In this document: piece after piece, positions 61,378 to 64,000 of the stretch
How positions within the stretch are numbered: the stretch's first letter is position 1
How the letters are laid out: each line of letters starts with the position of its first letter
Source: an uncultured Veillonellaceae bacterium
Lineage (GTDB): Bacteria; Bacillota; Negativicutes; Veillonellales; Dialisteraceae
DNA: 64,000 bases
Direction: 5' to 3'
NCBI GenBank assembly: GCA_927353735.1
Contig: CAKMIA010000001.1
Location: forward strand, 62,001 to 126,000
Notes under the pieces: model-generated
The model's database searches: none
What the model saw: only the letters and a program-made list of their open reading frames with translations
Told to the model about the DNA's origin: nothing
Program-made: the position numbers and the translations under genes

Positions 61378-62299
61378 AAAAATTGGAGTTCTTATGGGAG
61401 GCCCGTCCCGGGAAGCGGAAGTGTCCAGACATACTGGTCAGGCGATCGGAGCGGCCCTGAAGCAGCTTGGATATCAGGTCAGTTTAATTGAATATGATCC
61501 GCCCCGTATAGCTGCACAGCTGAAAGCGGAAAATATTGATATTGTCTTTATTGCATTGCATGGGAAATATGGAGAGGATGGTACGGTTCAGGGGGCATTG
61601 GAGCTTCTCGGTATTCCTTATACCGGATCTGGCGTTCTGGCCAGTGCGGTGACTATGGATAAGATCATGAGCAGTCATTTTTTCCCGGCGGCAGGCATTC
61701 GGATGGCATTGTCCAGACCTTATCGGCTGCAGGATGGGCTGGCTTTTGCAGAGGCGGATATCAGGAAACATTTTTCTTTTCCCGTCGTGCTCAAGCCCGC
61801 AAGAGAGGGGTCCACAATAGGAATTGAAATTGTAAAAACGGAAGAGCAGCTTCCTGATGCACTGAAACGGGTATTTTCCATAGAAGAACGGATCCTGGCG
61901 GAGGCATATCTGGATGGCGAAGAATTTACTGTTTCCGTTTTAAATGGAAAGCCGCTCCCGGTCATTCAGATTTGCCCTCACTCTGGTTCCTATGATTATT
62001 ATTCAAAATACACTAAAGGAGCGACCCAATATCTGGTGCCAGCTCCCATTTCAAGGGAGCTGGCAGAGGAAATGTCAGAGATGGCCGTTCATGGATATCG
62101 GGCGGCAGAATGTGCCGGGGCAGTACGTTTTGATTTTCGGACGGAGGCAGCGACCGGAATTCCCTATTTGCTGGAAGCCAACTCCATTCCCGGCATGACG
62201 GAAACCAGTCTGGTACCCAAGGCGGCTCGGGCGGCGGGTATGACCTTTGCCGAATTGTGTGAAGTCATTTTGCAGGGTGCATCTACAGGGAAGGTATAG
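61361..62299 (+). CDS. ddl: D-alanine--D-alanine ligase
   Basis: A 312-residue ATP-grasp ligase supplying MurF. It has the N-terminal MGGPSREAEVSRHTG, the ALHGKYGEDGTVQG serine/gly loop, PVVLKPAREGSTIGI, the YTKGATQYLVPAPI omega-loop and EANSIPGMTETSLVP. The loop Tyr (YDYYSKYTKG) suggests the normal D-Ala-D-Ala product rather than D-Ala-D-lactate. It is translationally coupled to murC. Confidence 0.96.
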   Translation: MTIKNKKIGVLMGGPSREAEVSRHTGQAIGAALKQLGYQVSLIEYDPPRIAAQLKAENIDIVFIALHGKYGEDGTVQGALELLGIPYTGSGVLASAVTMDKIMSSHFFPAAGIRMALSRPYRLQDGLAFAEADIRKHFSFPVVLKPAREGSTIGIEIVKTEEQLPDALKRVFSIEERILAEAYLDGEEFTVSVLNGKPLPVIQICPHSGSYDYYSKYTKGATQYLVPAPISRELAEEMSEMAVHGYRAAECAGAVRFDFRTEAATGIPYLLEANSIPGMTETSLVPKAARAAGMTFAELCEVILQGASTGKV

Positions 62300-62300
62300 G

Positions 62301-63161
62301 ATGTCGGACTTTAAAAGCTTTGATGATTTTCAAAAGGAACTTCATCACTTGGATCCGGAACAAACTGTAATTCGGGAATCGGAAGAAATACCGGAATCGG
62401 GACGACAAATTCCTCAAACTCCTAAATTGAAGAAAAAGCCCGGAAAGAAAAAGGCCCGTCGGAAATGGGAGCCGTATCTGATGGGAACCGCTGTTGGATT
62501 TCTCCTTCTTGCGGGGGCGGTGCCTTTCCTGCCGGTTCCGATGGGGGATATACGGCTTCAGGGAAATGAGGCCGTAACAAAGGAAGATATTCTTTTTGAT
62601 GGGGATATCAGGGAACCGGTCAACGTATTTCAGATCAGTACATCCCAGCTTCAGGAACGGCTAAAAAAGGATGTGCGGATTGCTGATGCGGAGGTAAGCC
62701 GGGCTTTCCCTTTTTATATTGATGTAGTTATTGCGGAAAGGAAACCCGTTGCGGTTATTCAGGAGGAATTTGGCTATGCCTTTCTGGATCAGGAGGGAAT
62801 GATTATTCAGACGGGCGATTCCATTCGAGGAATGGATGTTCCTGTCATTACCGGCGTAAAGCTGGATAATGTGCTGCTGGGGGATTTTACACAAAAGGAA
62901 AATGTAAAACTGGCTCTTCAGTTTCTCGGAGCTTTGTCTCCTGGCGGAATTCAGGTCTTTTCTGAAATTAATGTGGGAAATGCAGAAAGCATTGTGGCCT
63001 ATACAAGGGATGGAATTGCGGTCAGACTGGGAGATGGAAGCTCTATGGCGGAACGGGCTGCACTGGCCGAGAATATGGTTAATGATGTAAAAGTGCGGGG
63101 GCTTTCTGTAGAATACATAGATGCCAGTTTGTCTTCACCTTATATCAAGTTGAAGAAATAA
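62301..63161 (+). CDS. ftsQ: FtsQ/DivIB-type cell division protein
   Basis: A 286-residue bitopic protein. A charged cytoplasmic N-terminus (1-55, Lys-rich KKKPGKKKARRK) leads to one membrane span (about 60-78), a POTRA domain (about 80-150, MGDIRLQGNEAVTKEDIL) and the FtsQ domain. It bridges FtsL and other divisome parts in the periplasm. ATG 62301 follows ddl by one base, with AGG upstream. The usual ftsA does not follow; ftsZ comes after 139 bases. Confidence 0.9.
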   Translation: MSDFKSFDDFQKELHHLDPEQTVIRESEEIPESGRQIPQTPKLKKKPGKKKARRKWEPYLMGTAVGFLLLAGAVPFLPVPMGDIRLQGNEAVTKEDILFDGDIREPVNVFQISTSQLQERLKKDVRIADAEVSRAFPFYIDVVIAERKPVAVIQEEFGYAFLDQEGMIIQTGDSIRGMDVPVITGVKLDNVLLGDFTQKENVKLALQFLGALSPGGIQVFSEINVGNAESIVAYTRDGIAVRLGDGSSMAERAALAENMVNDVKVRGLSVEYIDASLSSPYIKLKK

Positions 63162-63300
63162 TTCTGTTTTCCGGAAATCGGCTTTCATGCAGAATATAGC
63201 GTATTTAGCGGAAATATTGTAAAATATGTAGTATGATTAATTGAAATAAAGGAATATCTCTACTTCTGAATAAAGCGGATACATCAAAGGAGGATTTGAC

Positions 63301-64000
63301 ATGGGAGATTTGGCAAGCATCAAAGTCATCGGTGTAGGCGGCGGCGGAAACAATGCTGTAGGACGTATGATCGATGCACAGGTACAGGGTGTTGATTTTA
63401 TTGCAGTCAATACAGAAGCACAGATTCTGGAAAAATCGGCAGCTGAAAATAAAATTCAGATTGGGGAAAAACTGACAAAAGGGCTCGGAGCCGGCGCTAA
63501 ACCGGAAGTTGGCGAACAGGCAGCTGAAGAATCAAAAGACGATATTCTTAAGGCGCTTCAGGGCGCGGATATGGTTTTTGTAACGGCCGGAATGGGCGGC
63601 GGTACAGGAACCGGTGCTGCGCCGGTGGTGGCACAGTGTGCGAAAGAACTGGGAGCACTTACAGTCGGTGTTGTGACAAAGCCTTTCAGCTTTGAAGGCA
63701 AAGTGCGGATGAGAAATGCAATGTCCGGCATTGAAAAGCTGAAGGCTAATGTGGATACGCTGCTGATTGTTCCTAATGACCGTCTGCTTCAGACAGTAGA
63801 TAAGAAGACATCTCTCAAGGATGCATTCAAGATTGCAGATGATGTTCTGAGACAGGGGATTCAGGGGATTTCCGATTTGATTACGGTCCCTGGAATTATC
63901 AATCTGGACTTTGCAGATGTAAAAACGATCATGAGTGATCAGGGTGAAGCACTGATGGGCATTGGCCTTGGCACGGGAGAGAATCGTGCCAGTGACGCTG
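63301..64000 (+). CDS. ftsZ: Cell division protein FtsZ (partial, N-terminal)
   Basis: The first 233 codons are in the window; the frame is open at the right edge. It is tubulin-like: [29 protein letters not shown], the GTP signature loop [29 protein letters not shown] and [17 protein letters not shown]. It forms the division ring. AAGGAGG sits 7 bases before ATG 63301. The 139-base gap upstream has no terminator and only weak -10-like sequences (TAAAAT near 63222, TATGAT near 63231). Confidence 0.97.
   Translation, partial: MGDLASIKVIGVGGGGNNAVGRMIDAQVQGVDFIAVNTEAQILEKSAAENKIQIGEKLTKGLGAGAKPEVGEQAAEESKDDILKALQGADMVFVTAGMGGGTGTGAAPVVAQCAKELGALTVGVVTKPFSFEGKVRMRNAMSGIEKLKANVDTLLIVPNDRLLQTVDKKTSLKDAFKIADDVLRQGIQGISDLITVPGIINLDFADVKTIMSDQGEALMGIGLGTGENRASDA

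Noticed and set aside
1-64000. CRISPR array, insertion sequence, rRNA operon or intact prophage
   Set aside because: No regularly spaced repeats, transposase or integrase motifs, rRNA sequence or structural phage genes were found by reading through the window.

Overview
The window is a 64-kb stretch of chromosome from a diderm (outer-membrane-bearing) Firmicute of the class Negativicutes. Gene order follows Firmicute patterns: folP-folB-folK followed by mfd, a SpoVB-like flippase, mazG and HU; dnaG-rpoD; and mraZ-rsmH-ftsL-mur...ftsZ. Mixed with these are genes that only a cell with an outer membrane needs: MlaEFD, TolC, TamB, BamA, Skp/OmpH, LpxD, a lipid A-type acyltransferase and a MacAB-like exporter. 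MurE carries the DNPR motif of the meso-diaminopimelate enzyme. The thinned-out division cluster and the overall gene set suggest a small coccoid member such as Dialister, but that genus is an inference. Nearly all genes lie on the + strand.

Layout. 1-7.4 kb: end of folP, folB, folK, mfd, flippase, mazG, HU. 7.5-10.8 kb: a glycolipid-type glycosyltransferase and a KtrB/KtrA potassium system. 10.8-15.7 kb: murA, a divergent MreB-like gene, then a secreted biotinyl/lipoyl-like domain protein paired with a SpoIVB-type (S55) peptidase-like protein. 15.8-32.5 kb: an outer-membrane biogenesis supercluster (mlaE, mlaF, mlaD fused to a predicted beta-barrel, tolC, tamB, a sigma factor, a one-pass membrane protein, bamA, an unknown barrel-like protein, three OmpH/Skp-like chaperones, lpxD). 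32.6-37 kb: lipid A-type acyltransferase, alpha/beta hydrolase, MFS exporter, xanthine phosphoribosyltransferase, PfkB kinase. 37.1-41.9 kb: phosphoglucomutase and a MacA/MacB-like efflux system. 42-45.5 kb: a repeat-containing lipoprotein, Nudix hydrolase, UppP and an R2K-type ATP-grasp protein. 45.6-48.6 kb: dnaG and rpoD. 48.7-50.8 kb: a CAU tRNA, a minus-strand gene resembling the anti-CRISPR AcrVA2, tRNA-Ser(CGA) and tadA. 51-64 kb: a YbjN-domain gene and the dcw cluster (mraZ, rsmH, ftsL, murE, murF, mraY, murD, murG, murC, ddl, ftsQ, start of ftsZ).

The main theme is envelope construction. Peptidoglycan precursors are made by murA and the mur/ddl/mraY/murG genes, with UppP recycling the lipid carrier. 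The outer membrane is assembled by Bam, Skp, TamB, Mla and LpxD. The most unusual points are: the AcrVA2-like gene isolated between two tRNA genes; a strong intrinsic terminator inside the 3' end of the phosphoglucomutase reading frame, before any stop codon; a sigma factor plus a membrane protein with anti-sigma-like topology set between tamB and bamA; the MlaD-barrel fusion; and a dcw cluster without ftsI, ftsW, murB or ftsA. No CRISPR array, insertion sequence, rRNA operon or intact prophage is visible.
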